Shown here: positions 45,839-57,341 of the stretch, piece by piece
Position numbering within the stretch: position 1 is the stretch's first letter
Layout: every line of letters begins with the position of its first letter
Assembly: GCA_001986395.2 (NCBI GenBank)
Contig: MQVO02000014.1
Coordinates: 434,001-498,000 of the forward strand
DNA from: Irpex lacteus
Lineage: Eukaryota; Basidiomycota; Agaricomycetes; Polyporales; Irpicaceae
Length of the DNA stretch: 64,000 nt
Direction: 5' to 3'
Made by a program: the position numbers and the translations under genes
Notes under the pieces: generated by a model
The model's input: the letters and a program-made list of their open reading frames with translations, nothing else
What the model was told of the DNA's origin: nothing
The model's database searches: none

Positions 45839-48800
45839 ATGAAGCCAGGACCTCACTGGGAATACTTCTACAAGGACGGCAGTAGCTATCTGAATGACAA
45901 GTCTCATAAAGCAGCATGGTGTAAAGCCTGCTTTGATCTCCGGCTGAACAGCATCGTACGCGCTGAGCAAGAGGCGCAGCTTGTGAACCCAACCCTTACA
46001 ATGCGTGCGGAAGAGAGTATGCGCAAGCAGGGTGAGTACTCTAAAAGAAATCTGCCTTCGGTTGGCTCACAAACGAGAAGTATTTAATGAGATGCAGCCG
46101 ATTTGTGGCAAGGTCGATGTATTACTGGCCCACCTCATCAAATGTCGCAACATTACAGACGTGAAGGTCAAGCAATGGGCCGCGAACGCGAACGAAGTCA
46201 AGAAAGTGAAGCACAAGGAGCTGAACATGAATATCCCCACCGCACCTATTTTGTACGTGATTTTTATGATGTTTATGCGAAATGTTGTCTCATGCTGGCC
46301 TATTATTCAGTGCTGATCGTTCTGGTCAGTCGTCGAGCGCACTCACTCAGCCTGTGGTGCCCGTTCAGGTCGCATACACCCCATCGCTCTCGTGTCCACC
46401 TCCGCCCTACATATCAGCTCCGATAGAGACATCTGCCAGTCTTCAACACTCTGCAGACATATCATTAAGTACGGCGGCCAGTAGCTCTCGAGCTGGCAGT
46501 GAGTATTCGCCAAGCCCGGTCGTCACGCCGCTTTCGGCTTCCCCTTCGTCCAATGTTCTAGTCGCCCATAGTGCCCTAGCGGCCAACCATAAGTCGCCGC
46601 CGGCTTGGTCTAAGGAGCAGCAGGAGGAGTTCGATAGAGACCTCTGCAACGTACTTGTATCTCGGAATTGGGCATGGTCAAGCGTACATGACCCTGTATT
46701 CCGTGACTTTCTGAAGAAGTATATACCTGGCTGTCATATCCCCTCGCCGGAGCATTTGTCGGGAGCAGTGTTGAATAAGCATGCCGCTGAAGTTGAGGAG
46801 ATGATGAAACAGACTCTGCGGGGCAAGTTCGCCACGGGTCAGTGTGATGGGTGGAAGGACGTGACCAGGGCAAGCTTGGTCGCTTCTCTCGTCACCGTCG
46901 AAGGAAAGGTATGTATTTCTCCTGCAGTCATCCTACTACCCAACTCACTTATTTATACAGCCATATCTTGTGCACACTCACAACGTATCCGATAAACCGA
47001 AGACTGCCGACACTCTCCTCGACATCATGCTTCACGACATCTATTACTGCGTAGTGGTCCTTGGCTTATGCTATATCGCTTTGTGCTCCGATGCCGGTGG
47101 TGATGCCGCAAGTATGAGACGCAAAGCTGCTCGTCAACTCCCATGGCTTATTGTACTTGACTGTTGGGCTCACCAGGTACGTCTATCATCACCGCGATGT
47201 GTACTGCAGGCCTAATTTTTATTACAACAGATCAACCTTGTTGTCGGCGACTATTTCAAACTGAAACTTCCGCGCATGTCATACGTAGATAAAGCGACGG
47301 AGGTTATCAAGTGGTTTAATAACCATAGCTATGCGCTCGGTCTTCTGCGCAAGCAGCAGCTTCTTAGCTCTGGAGGTAAGACCATATTCGTATCGTTATG
47401 AGACTGGCTGAAGGGGCTCACAAAGATATGCATATACTCAGGATCAGAACCGCTTGTCCTGTTTCTACCTGTGCTCACCCGCTGGACTTCCCACTTCCTA
47501 GCAATACGTCGCTTACTGCTTCTCAAGCCTTACCTTCAGGCATGTGTGGCGATACATCATGACGGCCTGGTGAAGTGTGCGGGAACGAAGAATGGGGCAA
47601 AGACACGGGCAGAAAGTATTCTAGCTTATATTCAGAACCCGATATTTTGGGCAGAACTCGAAAAGTATTTATCAGCTCTAGTTCCCGGGGGAGGCATGTA
47701 CTCATTGATCATCCTTATGTAGGGTCAGCTGTGATCTGCAGCCTTTGGCTGTTGCAGCAAACGTCACACAGAGTGCATCTGCGCGTCTTGATCAAGTCCT
47801 CATCACGCTTGCACGCCTGCACTGGATTTACTCCCAGCCGCCGTACGATGCATCGGTTCGCGGTGGAATTCATCGCAGCCTCGCTCTTCGCTGGCGGAAG
47901 AACGCCGATCGGGATGTATTCATTCTGGCAGTATTTCTCAACCCTTACTATCGGAACAAGCTATTCAACCGTTATAACCCTGCTCTCATGCCTGCGGCAC
48001 TCTACAGTATGGTTGTTCGGGTTGCTCAGCGTATTCTTAAACTTCCTGAAATTAGTGCCGACTTTGACTCCGCCTTCTGGGATTACATCGAAGACCGAGG
48101 TGAATACAGCACAGAGAAGATGTCCCTCGACAGGCATCAGTCGATGGCGGTCAAGCAGAAGACCTCAGTCGATATCTGCCGCATCTGGCGGTCGATTCTC
48201 TCACCGGACGACAAATTCGGGGAGTTGGCCCTGCGCCTACTCAGCATTGTTCCCAATTCCGCCAGTGCTGAACGGGTTTTCAGTCAAATGGGGTTGGTGC
48301 ACACACGGATTCGAAACCGCCTCCACTTTGAGAAGGTACACAAGTCGGTGATGGTGCGAATGAACTTGCGCCGCAACTACGGTGACCTTTCCGAGCAGCG
48401 ACTCAAACGGAACTTCGACGATCTCAGCAAACAACTGCTAGACACCCACATCAGTGATCCCGCTGGTGTATCAACTCTGTCAAGCGCAGCCGCAGATCAC
48501 TCACTTGCTACGCCACTACCGCCTAGCATGGCCACGCACGATAATACCGCGGATAATGTGGAGGTGGCACCCGAGCCCTTCCTCGCTCCAGATGAAACGC
48601 TCGCCGCAGCCGTTGATGCACTCATAGAGGAAGCAACATCCTCGGAGGCCGCTGTCGAAAATCCCGATGTCGTTGAAGGCGCTAGCATACCTGTTGTCGA
48701 TACTACAGCCCCACCTCGTGTGCGCTCTGGTTCCAGGGTCGCGCGTCCGAATGCGAAGAGCAGCCGTACAATCCCTGCGAGCGAACAGCTCGAGCTATGC

Positions 48801-48935
48801 AACATCTTTGACTTCGAGCAACTGGCACAACTAACTCAGATGGCATGGGTGGGGGAGCATGATAAGATCGAGGCTGAGTCAGACTTATACTCTTGCATGG
48901 CCATGGGTGCAGAGGTGGATTTGAATGACGGCTAA
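45839..48935 (+). CDS. hAT transposase, 918 aa, apparently intact
   Basis: Exons: 45839-46031, 46081-46252, 46311-46908, 46961-47176, 47231-47375, 47442-47680 and 47742-48935. The N-terminus holds a BED-like zinc site (Cys28-x2-Cys31, His82-x3-Cys86), the DNA-binding part. A Ser/Pro-rich stretch and FDRDLCNVLVSRNWAWSSV lead into the RNase-H-like core: CDGWKDV with the first catalytic Asp, CWAHQINLVV (the conserved C-x2-H-x-x-N-L), and LTRWTS (about residues 453-458). The hAT dimerisation domain lies at about 680-725 (LLSIVPNSASAERVFSQMG, HTRIRNRLHFEKVHKSVMV). A long acidic tail follows. The acceptor of intron 1 (46080) is the least certain; intron 6 was placed at 47681-47741 because it restores LPLAVAANV and has a normal length. 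Confidence 0.88.
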
Positions 48936-49152
48936 GTCGCAGACGAGGGCGAAGGATTTACAGGTAGCAGCGCTTGCGCCCTCTATTTGGCTCCAACAAA
49001 CAACCGCCTGCTTTGGTGGGCCCGTATTCTCGCATAATCACCTCTTACACTACGTTTAACAACTTATATACTCTCTACAAAGTATGTGCCTTCTACTCCT
49101 GTACATAAATCTTGGTGAAATGCCACGCAAATGCACCACAGAAAGTGGGGGG

Positions 49153-49244
49153 GTCACTGACCCAGTGTGACCGCGTCTGTGACCGGGTCACAAGGGTCAC
49201 TGACTGGGCTTGACGAGGTCATGACGGCGTCAAACGGAACACTG
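49153..49244. repeat. Right hAT terminus: subterminal GTCAC cluster and inverted repeat
   Basis: Five GTCAC or GTGAC pentamers begin at 49153, 49167, 49179, 49187 and 49196, followed by the 10-bp inverted repeat ending at 49244. The number of motifs equals that of the left end, which argues that they are functional binding sites and not chance. Confidence 0.7.
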
Positions 49245-49566
49245 ATTGGGGTTAGGGTTCCGCAAGCATCACGTGAGAGATCTCAGATCTGTGCGCAAGT
49301 GAGCTCGCTGCCCGAAGGTGCGTGGACATCACCCAAGGTCGCCCCCGCCAACCCCTCCTCAAGGTCAGTATGCCCAAATTACCGTTGGAAGAGATCCTGG
49401 ACGTGCTAGGTATGCTGCTGGAGGTCGAAAGGAGCAAAAAACACGATACAAACCGATGGATGCCATGACACTCAGTCGGATAACTTGCACGCCCAGGACC
49501 TTTGCCCATCGAAACTCGCTTGCTGTGTCCTAGTAACTTTGGTCAACTTACTCTACCCCCTTTCAG

Positions 49567-50705
49567 ATGCCCTTCGTCAAGAAAGTCAAGTCGGACGCAT
49601 ACTTCTCGCGTTTCCAGGTCAAGTACCGTCGCCGCAGGGAGGGCAAGACCGATTGTGCGTAACTCAGATGTGACTGCCGTACGGCCTTTACTGATAGCTC
49701 AACAGACTACGCTCGTAAGCGTTTGATCACACAGGCGAAGAACAAGTAGTACGTACCCTGCTATTCGAGACTCTACACCCAGGCCTAAATTTTGGAACAG
49801 CAACGCCCCCAAGTACCGTCTTGTTGTCCGCTTCACCAACAAGCAGGTCATTGCCCAAATTGTCTACGCTCGTATTCAGGGCGACTTCGTTCTCACTGCC
49901 GCCAGCTCCAAGGAGCTTCCCAGATATGGTATCAACCACGGTCTGACTAACTGGACTGCCGGTAAGTAACACGCCTTTTCTTAAATATTCATCATACTAA
50001 ACTACCCCATAGCCTATGCTACTGGTCTCCTTGTCGCCCGCCGTGCTCTTACCAAGCTCGGCCTTGCCGACAAGTACGAGGGTGTTGCCGAGCCCGATGG
50101 CACCATCCAGTTGACTGAGTCCCTCGATGACGAAGATGCTCCCCGACCCTTCAAGTGTTACCTTGATGTCGGTCTCAAGCGCACGTCGACAGGTTCGCGT
50201 GTGTTTGGTGCCCTCAAGGGTGCTTCCGACGGTGGTCTCTACATTCCCCATAACGAGAAGCGTTTCCCCGGCTACGACCCCGAAGGCAAGGAGCTCGATG
50301 CCGAGGTCCTTAAGAAGTACATCTTCGGTGGCCATATTGCTGAGTACATGGAGTCCCTTGAGGAGGAAGATGACGAGCGGTATGTTCACTCAATGTATCA
50401 GTTGCGATACTAGCTTATTTATGACTGCACCATCTAGATTCAAGAAGCAGTTCGCTTCCTACCTCGAAGACGGCATTGGCTCTGAGGATATCGAGGAGAT
50501 CTTCACCAACGCCTATGCTGCCATCCGTGAAGACCCCGTCTTCAAGCCTACCGAGAAGACGAAGGACTGGAAGGCGGAGACCTTGAAGTACAAGACTCAC
50601 CGCCTCACTCTCGAGCAACGCCGGGAGCGTATCGCGGAAAAGATCGCCAAGTTCCAGGCTACTGGCGGTGCTGCCGAGGAGGAGGAGGAGGAAGACGAGG
50701 AGTAG
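49567..50705 (+). CDS. RPL5: 60S ribosomal protein L5 (uL18)
   Basis: Binds 5S rRNA and carries it into the 60S subunit. Exons are 49567-49654, 49706-49748, 49801-49961, 50013-50379 and 50438-50705, giving 308 aa. The sequence is unmistakable: [26 protein letters not shown] (core [18 protein letters not shown]), [39 protein letters not shown] (core [18 protein letters not shown]), [10 protein letters not shown] and an acidic end. The ATG stands directly after CCCTTTCAG, so an intron in the 5' leader ending at 49566 is likely, common for fungal ribosomal protein genes; its donor is not certain. Codon choice is strongly biased to C-ending codons, as expected for a highly expressed gene. The hAT element ends 322 bp upstream. 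Confidence 0.97.
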
Positions 50706-51002
50706 ACTATCTCACCTCCGATTTCTGTGGATTGTCGCTATGTTTTGTATCATTGGTCTGCTTTCCCTCGCATTATGACATCTTAAAACAGGCTACATTA
50801 TGCCGTTTGCATGCTGCACACTCTACCACGCACGAGCGATGATCTCGACCCTAAATTTATTACTGGACAACACAGGTAGGCACATACAGCACGAAAGCGA
50901 GAAAAGGACTGTTATTACACGTAAGAACCAAAACCTCTAGAATATTTAGTGCGGGACATTAGGGCAACTGCCATGGAGAAAATGCAGAAAACGGTCCATC
51001 CT

Positions 51003-54000
51003 CTACGCAAGCGGTCCGCTACGAATCTGGTTAACCAGATTCTCCCAATAACTCCAATCCGTACCATCGACCTCTGGCATGGGCACACCGTTGGTGTGCG
51101 GGTTCACAGGGGCAGTCAAAAACCCAGACATATCGCTAATCCCAGGTGTCGCCCAAGGTAGACTCTGTCCTCCAGCGATACCGTCCGAGATGACCGGTCC
51201 GCTGCTAAACACGCTGCACCACTGGTCCAAGAGGGACTGGGCCGCACTCTCCTCCTCGTGCCCCGGACTGCCTCCTACGGACACAGAGTCGGAGCGCTGC
51301 AAGTTCTGGACGGCGGGAATCGCCGGGGCGCCCAAAGGAGATGAGTTGGCATATGCGGGGGAGAGCGCGTACGAGACCGGGGACTGTACCTGTTGTGGTT
51401 GCGAGCCGGAGGTACTGCCATTGCTGGGGAAGTTCGGGCCTGCGACTCGCGGTGCGTTCATGTTATAGCCTGATCGTGGCGACGAGTTCGACAGCTGCAG
51501 GAGAAGTTGGGCTTCGTTGTGCGGTTTGTCGCCTACTGAGGGCGAGGGCATGGTGGACATGTCTTCCGTCTTAGGAGAGCCCTTCAGGATATTCTGGTAC
51601 TTGGCCTTCAGGAACTGGATGATAGTGAGCTCGCGCTTCGTCGTGTTGTCCATGTCGCGGTCATGATCCTGGATGAACCCCTCGACAATCATGCTCATCG
51701 TCTCCGCTTCCCGACCCTTTGGATACAGCACAAGGTAGATCCCGCTGATCATAGCTGCCTGGAACTCCCGATACGCACTCGTTACTGGATCCCTGACTTC
51801 ATTAAGGGCGGAAGAGGTGCCGAGGAAGCGTCGGCGGATGCCAAAGTCTTGCATCGCGCACTCAAAACAAGCTTTCCGGGATCGGAGATACTTGTCGGAG
51901 CTGAGCCGACGGAGGAGGAACGGCCGATGGAGGGTGATACGTACAAAGAGGATCTCGGTGACGAGGAGGAATCGGTGAGCGGGGATATAGAAGTGGGTCT
52001 CGTCGAGGGACGTATCGGGATCGAGGGAGTAATAGGGAGGGAGCGATTGGGTGAATTTGACCAGTTCGTCGTCCAGAGCTAGGACGTCACTGTAATGTCT
52101 GGGAGAATTCACCTTTTGGAAGAAGTGTGATATTCGGCCCATGATGCCAGCCAGTGTGTGTCGCAGTACCACGAACGTCATCTTTGTAGGTGTTGTCAGG
52201 GGGAACGGACCGCGAACGAGCACATTGTTCTCATCCTCGACGTTGGCAGGCGATAAAGTCGACGTGTAGTCGTCTTGTATGGCCGATGGACGTCCTAATA
52301 CCAACGCGTACGAACGATCAGCATGGTAAAGGTAAGACCTACGGAAACGTTAGCACTATTCTGCACAAAGTTAAGACAAAGATGCGAACCATATCCTCCG
52401 GCGGTGCTCAACCTGGAAAGGGTCCAGTCCTTGCTAAACGAAGGTTTAAGTACTCTAGAGGCCCCTTTTATAAATACGCCTACCAAAGAACCGCAATCCC
52501 GATGCAGACCCAACGCCTGCGCAGTCCTAACCGCAGCACCAAGCTGACTCCAGCACTCCGTCATTTTTCGGTCGAACAGCAGGAACCGGGCGCTCTGATC
52601 AATGGTCAATGTGGGGAACGGAGATAAGATTATAGTCCCTTACCAGAAGCCGGGTAATCACAACCTCAAGACAATCGGTGTGGATTGCCGCGGCAATAAG
52701 GAGAGATCGTCGAGCTGCAAATTTCAAATGAGTGTACGACTGCTAATGTGGGGATAAAGACATACAACACCAGTAGTATCTCTGAGAAGTGAGCCTTCGC
52801 GTCCGTGTATCTCCTGAGATGTGTTCTGGGGCCAACCTGACTGCAATTGCCAGTATGACGAACAATAGCGGTAAAAAGCGGAATTCGTTGGGGTTAACTG
52901 CAGCACCATCGTTGTATATTGAGCTGTATCCTGCCCGGAAGTTCTTCTCTGAGATGGGGTATCGAGTCCAGTTACTGTATACATTATTGAGTTTCTGCTC
53001 GAGGCGAAAATAAGGCAACGACATACATCCCAGTGAAGTACACGTCCACCAGCTTGTCCGTCAATTGCCGTGGCGGCAGTTCATGTAGGAGTTCAGATAT
53101 CTTATGCGGGGCGACGCCACATTCCTGGACAAGCGCTTTCAAGTTGTCTGCCGGAGATGAGTCTGAGGAAACCAGGAGTGCTGCGTTTGCATCGTTGCGA
53201 AAAATATCTGACGGGAGTTGATCCACGGAAAGGGGGTTTGGAGTGGCCTCATGATCAGGTGGTTTGGTGTCTACCACGTTTTGGAGCTACAGAACATTCA
53301 GTGTACTTTTCCGCGGGTTGAGATCTCCGACCAACCTTCTCAAGCATGGCAGATGCTGCTACACTGCCAGAGGCTGCATTCCCATACCACCGTCCACTAT
53401 CATAGATACCTCCGCTCACATCATCTTCGTCCGCTTGTGAATTCTTATCATCGTCAACACCTGGGGACGGCGAACCACGGCCGTTCTGGCCTTGACCACT
53501 AGGTTGGCTGCCTCTCCAATAATCGGGAAGTGCTGAAGCTAATACTTGCTCGACACGGGCTAATCGAGCATGGAGATCTTGATCAGATTTTCCAGGAGTG
53601 TACGGCTGGCATAATTCGGGGACCTTGCGGGCTATGCACTATTGAGGGTTCAGCATGATTTCCGACGATGATAATAAGCTCAAACGCATGTTTACCCCAC
53701 AGCCTTGCTTATACTACGAACATGGCAATGATACCCATTGGCACATTCGTATACAAGGCATGAGGCAAGTAAACATATTTCCGAGGGAGGCAAACGATAT
53801 TTACGTGAGAGCAAGGTATCTGACGGTCACACTGCGGGCATAATCAGTCAGACAAATACGTCAGAAACGAATCATCATCTACGGACCTTCTGCTTGCGTC
53901 GATGGCATTCGCCGCATGAGTAACTGTGAATAGGGGAGATTGTATGCGCGTCAATTGCATGTAAAGATCAAGGATAGATGAGAAGAGAAGGCATCAGTGG

Positions 54001-54398
54001 ATTATTGAGGCCAGCCATTGGTACAATCGAAAGGCGCGTGGGCTTGTTCTAGGTCAGAACACAGATAGTCGGCATCCCTTTCTTTGGGACTCCGAAATGC
54101 TGGACGTCAAGGACTACGCCCTCCAGCGGTCAACAGACGGGCCAATACCCACTTAGGTCCTTGGCGAGCGGGCGTCGGCGTAAACACAAATGGATAAGCA
54201 CGCAAAGGGGTATGTGCAGCGCGCAGAACAGCTTTGTGGGGAAATAGAGTTGAGGAAGTGAACACTGAAAACATACCTGACCCGTGTTCGCGCCTTCTTT
54301 GAGGATCTGCTGCTGTGCTCGTCGTCCTCTGCCTTCCGCCGCGATCCGACCTGGGGTTCAGGAGTATCCGCGGGAGTGTTCTGAGAAGTTCTGACCAT
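51003..54398 (-). CDS. Zn(II)2Cys6 fungal transcription factor
   Basis: Ten exons: 54398-54277, 53923-53887, 53831-53805, 53638-53336, 53286-53027, 52974-52766, 52714-52644, 52594-52484, 52412-52390 and 52338-51003, giving 832 aa. The zinc cluster has Cys44, 47, 54, 60, 63 and 72 (CGECHRRKQKC ... PCSHC ... C) and is spread over four exons. A Leu-rich dimerisation helix follows (LHARLARVEQVLASAL). The fungal_trans domain is recognised by YFTGINWTRYPISEKNFR, LGAAVRTAQALGLHRD, VEHRRRIWSYLYHADRSYALVLGRP (core RRRIWSYLYHADRSYALVLG). The C-terminus is Ser/Pro/Gln-rich, typical of activation regions. Introns 1 (353 nt) and 3 (166 nt) are far longer than all others in the window. Target genes are unknown. 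It is divergent from MED17 with 359 bp between start codons. Confidence 0.88.
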
Positions 54399-54757
54399 CG
54401 TTTGAGCGGGTGTCGAAGTGTTCAGGGGGTTGACATGAAATCGCAGTGAGTGCAGGACACGCCCGTCGGGTACGCCGTTGGTCGGCGAGCAGAAGGCTTG
54501 AGCGGGACGAGCGAGGAGGAGGAGGTGAGAGGCAAAGTGCAGCCGAGTGTGGAAAGGTTTACTTAAGTTACCAGTCTAGTCATCCACGTGAAATGGGCGT
54601 CTGCGCTTTTACCCGCCTAGACCAATAGGAATGCGTGCCGCAATGCTCCTTGGACCGACCCTTCCACCGTCTTCTCGTCGTCCGACTTGTCCCTGCCCAC
54701 GACGGGTCCGCCCTCGCCCAAATTAACGAGTTTATTGAGCAGAGTGTCATACACAGC

Positions 54758-57116
54758 ATGGACGACCCAGACTGGAAGAAGCTGAAGTTGTCGCTTGAGC
54801 GGCCATACAAAGATGACAGTGGTAATCCAATACCGACACTGTTAGACATCACACCAGAGGGACAGCATATTTACGAACCGTAAGTATTGAAAACGATATC
54901 GAGTTGATTTCTTTGCGTGGCCACTTCGGTCGTGAAATGGATTCCACACACCTCGAGAAGCATCTCACTCGCTGAACACTGTTCTCTCACAGACGAGAAG
55001 ACCCCACGACAAAGATCGGAAAGAACCTGGCACGTATTTTCCAGGAAAAGGGCCATGACTTTTTCGACAAGTACCCTCTCGACATTGACTCAGTCAGTGA
55101 GGAGGTGGACGAAGAGAAACAAAAGGAACAGGATGACAATGTTCAGCCAATGACACCGGAAGAGCTGTTCAGGATGCGTATGGAGATCCTCCCCCAACTT
55201 CAGTGAGTTCAGCCTTCAGCTTTCATGGATATGAGAAGATTTACTGAGCGCAGTATAGCCTTTGGTGAAATGACACAAGCTCGCGATCTTCTCTCGCTTC
55301 TCTTGTCTACACCTAGCAATCAGCACCAGATCCCTGGCCTGTATGGGTCGCAGCAGAACGCAACTCCTGCACAACCCTCGACGCTGAAGGCGACGACTGT
55401 AACGAAACCACCGCCTATACAATCCGTACAAGCCTTCAATACACAGCTTGTCATTGGAAGCAAAGATCTCGCTCTTCGGAAAGCTGCTGACCTGCTGAAG
55501 ACCGCCGCGGAGAGCGTGGAAAAGACCCGTGCTCGTAGTGAGCGGTACTGGCTTGACGCACTGAAGATCCGACGGGGCAACTGGGGTCTCATACCCGCGC
55601 CTCTACCGCTAGGTTCGGCGACTGGAAGAGGAGCAGACAAAACCTCGAAAGATTTCCTCGTCTCTTTCAGCCTCGAAGAATGTACGTCTTCGTAAGATCG
55701 CAGTATTCCTATATGACGTCTGACTGCTTCTACTTCTCTCCAGCACCGGTCATCTACCGACGGCGTGCCATCGGCCGCATACCTGCCTTCGATACCAACG
55801 CGGGCATCATCGAGTACCCGTTGCGCCAAAACACATGCCTGCAAGTGGCTATCACAACTATTGGCGCAAATGCTGTTCGGAATACAGTACGGAACAATGT
55901 GACTGAGTACGATGACTCTAAACTGGAGGAGTCGTTACGCGGAGCGCAGGCAGAGGTCGTACAGCAGGAAATTTTCTCCGTGCTTATCAGAGAAGCGAGC
56001 AATCTCTCGACTGCGAGTGCGAGGGTGTCTGAGCGGTTGATAGTCATTGACGCTGCGCAGAGCGTCGAGCTTGCATTCGAACTGGTAAGCTTCTGCATCA
56101 GATTTGCATCACTCAGCGTACCACGTCCGTATTCACTATGCTAACGTTCATGTTTCAGGTCGAGAGTGGCTCGATAGAATCCCAACAAGATCCCAGTGCA
56201 GCAGCACTCTGCGACTTCATCTTCTCAGCATTACACATCCTCCTCCTCCGCGCACACGCCCACGTCAAAACCCAACGACTCGGACAAACAGGTCTCTATC
56301 GTCCAACTCCGCCTTCAACAACATTACATCCTCCTCCGCCGATCCTCCAGCCTGTCGTCGACCTCATACAGTACCGTGTGTTCTGCGATAGGGTGCATCT
56401 GGAGGTGGACAAGGTCGTGGATGGGCTGAAGGCCGCTGGGGTTTCTGTGAAGTGCAGAGTGAATCGTGTTGGGGAGAATGGACAGCAGTTGGTTGGGATG
56501 CTCACGAGTACGGAGGGGCCGCAGAGGGTAGGCGGTGAGACGCTGTTGCGTATTGACAATCGGTTAGTCTCCTTCTCTTCCCATTCTCATTAATCCCTCT
56601 ATCTAACTCATTTCTGTTTCGTTCTTTAAACAGTCATTCCATCCGCTTCACGTACTCTTCACCATCTTCATTAACCGCACACCTTCCACAAGCGACGCTT
56701 GCAGTCGCCTCCATATCTCAATTGACCCAGCTACTATACGACGAAGTCGGCAGCTGCCTCCTCCAACGGATATGCGAGATTGGCGAAGAATTGTCGGACG
56801 GTGTACACGGGACGTGGTTCGTTGACCTCCTCACGGGACGTACCGTCGGACGATGGGAAGGGAAAGCTTTGTACGTTGATGCTTCTCCTTTATGTGTACT
56901 TTGCACACAGCTGACCGACGAATGTCATCTCGTAGGAACTTCCTCGTCACTTTTGCTGACGACTCTTCGGTGATATGCACGGCCACGATGTTGGAAAGAG
57001 GAGAGACCCAGCCTGCAACGGCTGTGGAGAGTTATGTCGCAGAGGACCTACCTGGTGTCGCCCTGCTGGAATGGACGAGACAAACGATTGAAAAGGCTTT
57101 AGTAGGATCGTCTTAG
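54758..57116 (+). CDS. MED17: Mediator complex subunit 17
   Basis: Head-module scaffold subunit (yeast Srb4) of Mediator, needed for almost all RNA polymerase II transcription. Exons are 54758-54879, 54993-55202, 55254-55681, 55744-56084, 56159-56562, 56634-56870 and 56936-57116, giving 640 aa. The start MDDPDWKKLKLSLERPYKD and LLDITPEGQHIYEP are characteristic of fungal MED17, as are MTPEELFRMRMEILPQL, AFGEMTQARDLLSLLLS, NWGLIPAPLPLGSATGRGADKTSKDFLVS (core PAPLPLGSATGRGADKTSKD) and IYRRRAIGR. ATG 54758 is chosen because it begins the conserved N-terminus; the frame is open further upstream without a better ATG. The first intron is 113 nt, the others 51-74 nt. Confidence 0.92.
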
Positions 57117-57341
57117 CAGCTCGGTGACTACATGATCGAGGATGTCAAAATATGTAGGAGGAGATACGATACATGCCATAATTCGAAAGACTAATCTCAG
57201 AGATGGGTGAACATGTTTAGCGCGAGATATAGTAGTATTACAGAAATACGATATGATAACACAGCCAGGAATAGTCCAGGTCCATCTAACATTCCAAAAC
57301 CAAAGCTAAGGAAGGAGGTGGCGTGAGCACGCACGATTTTG

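Larger units (their letters stand above)
45613..49244 (+). mobile_element. Complete hAT-superfamily DNA transposon
   Basis: The 3632-bp element begins CAGTGTTCCG and ends with the exact inverse CGGAACACTG (10-bp perfect terminal inverted repeats). It is flanked by an exact 8-bp duplication ATTGGGGT at 45605-45612 and 49245-49252; an 8-bp target duplication is diagnostic for hAT. Inside lies a seven-exon transposase with no stop. Each end carries a cluster of five GTCAC/GTGAC motifs. Together these show an autonomous, probably recent copy. It sits in the divergent promoter region between RBM42 (minus) and RPL5 (plus). Confidence 0.95.

Noticed and set aside
47698..47722. A 25-nt intron in the hAT transposase
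   Set aside because: Too short for splicing; the alternative 47681-47741 (61 nt) is in phase and restores a family-like LPLAVAANV junction.
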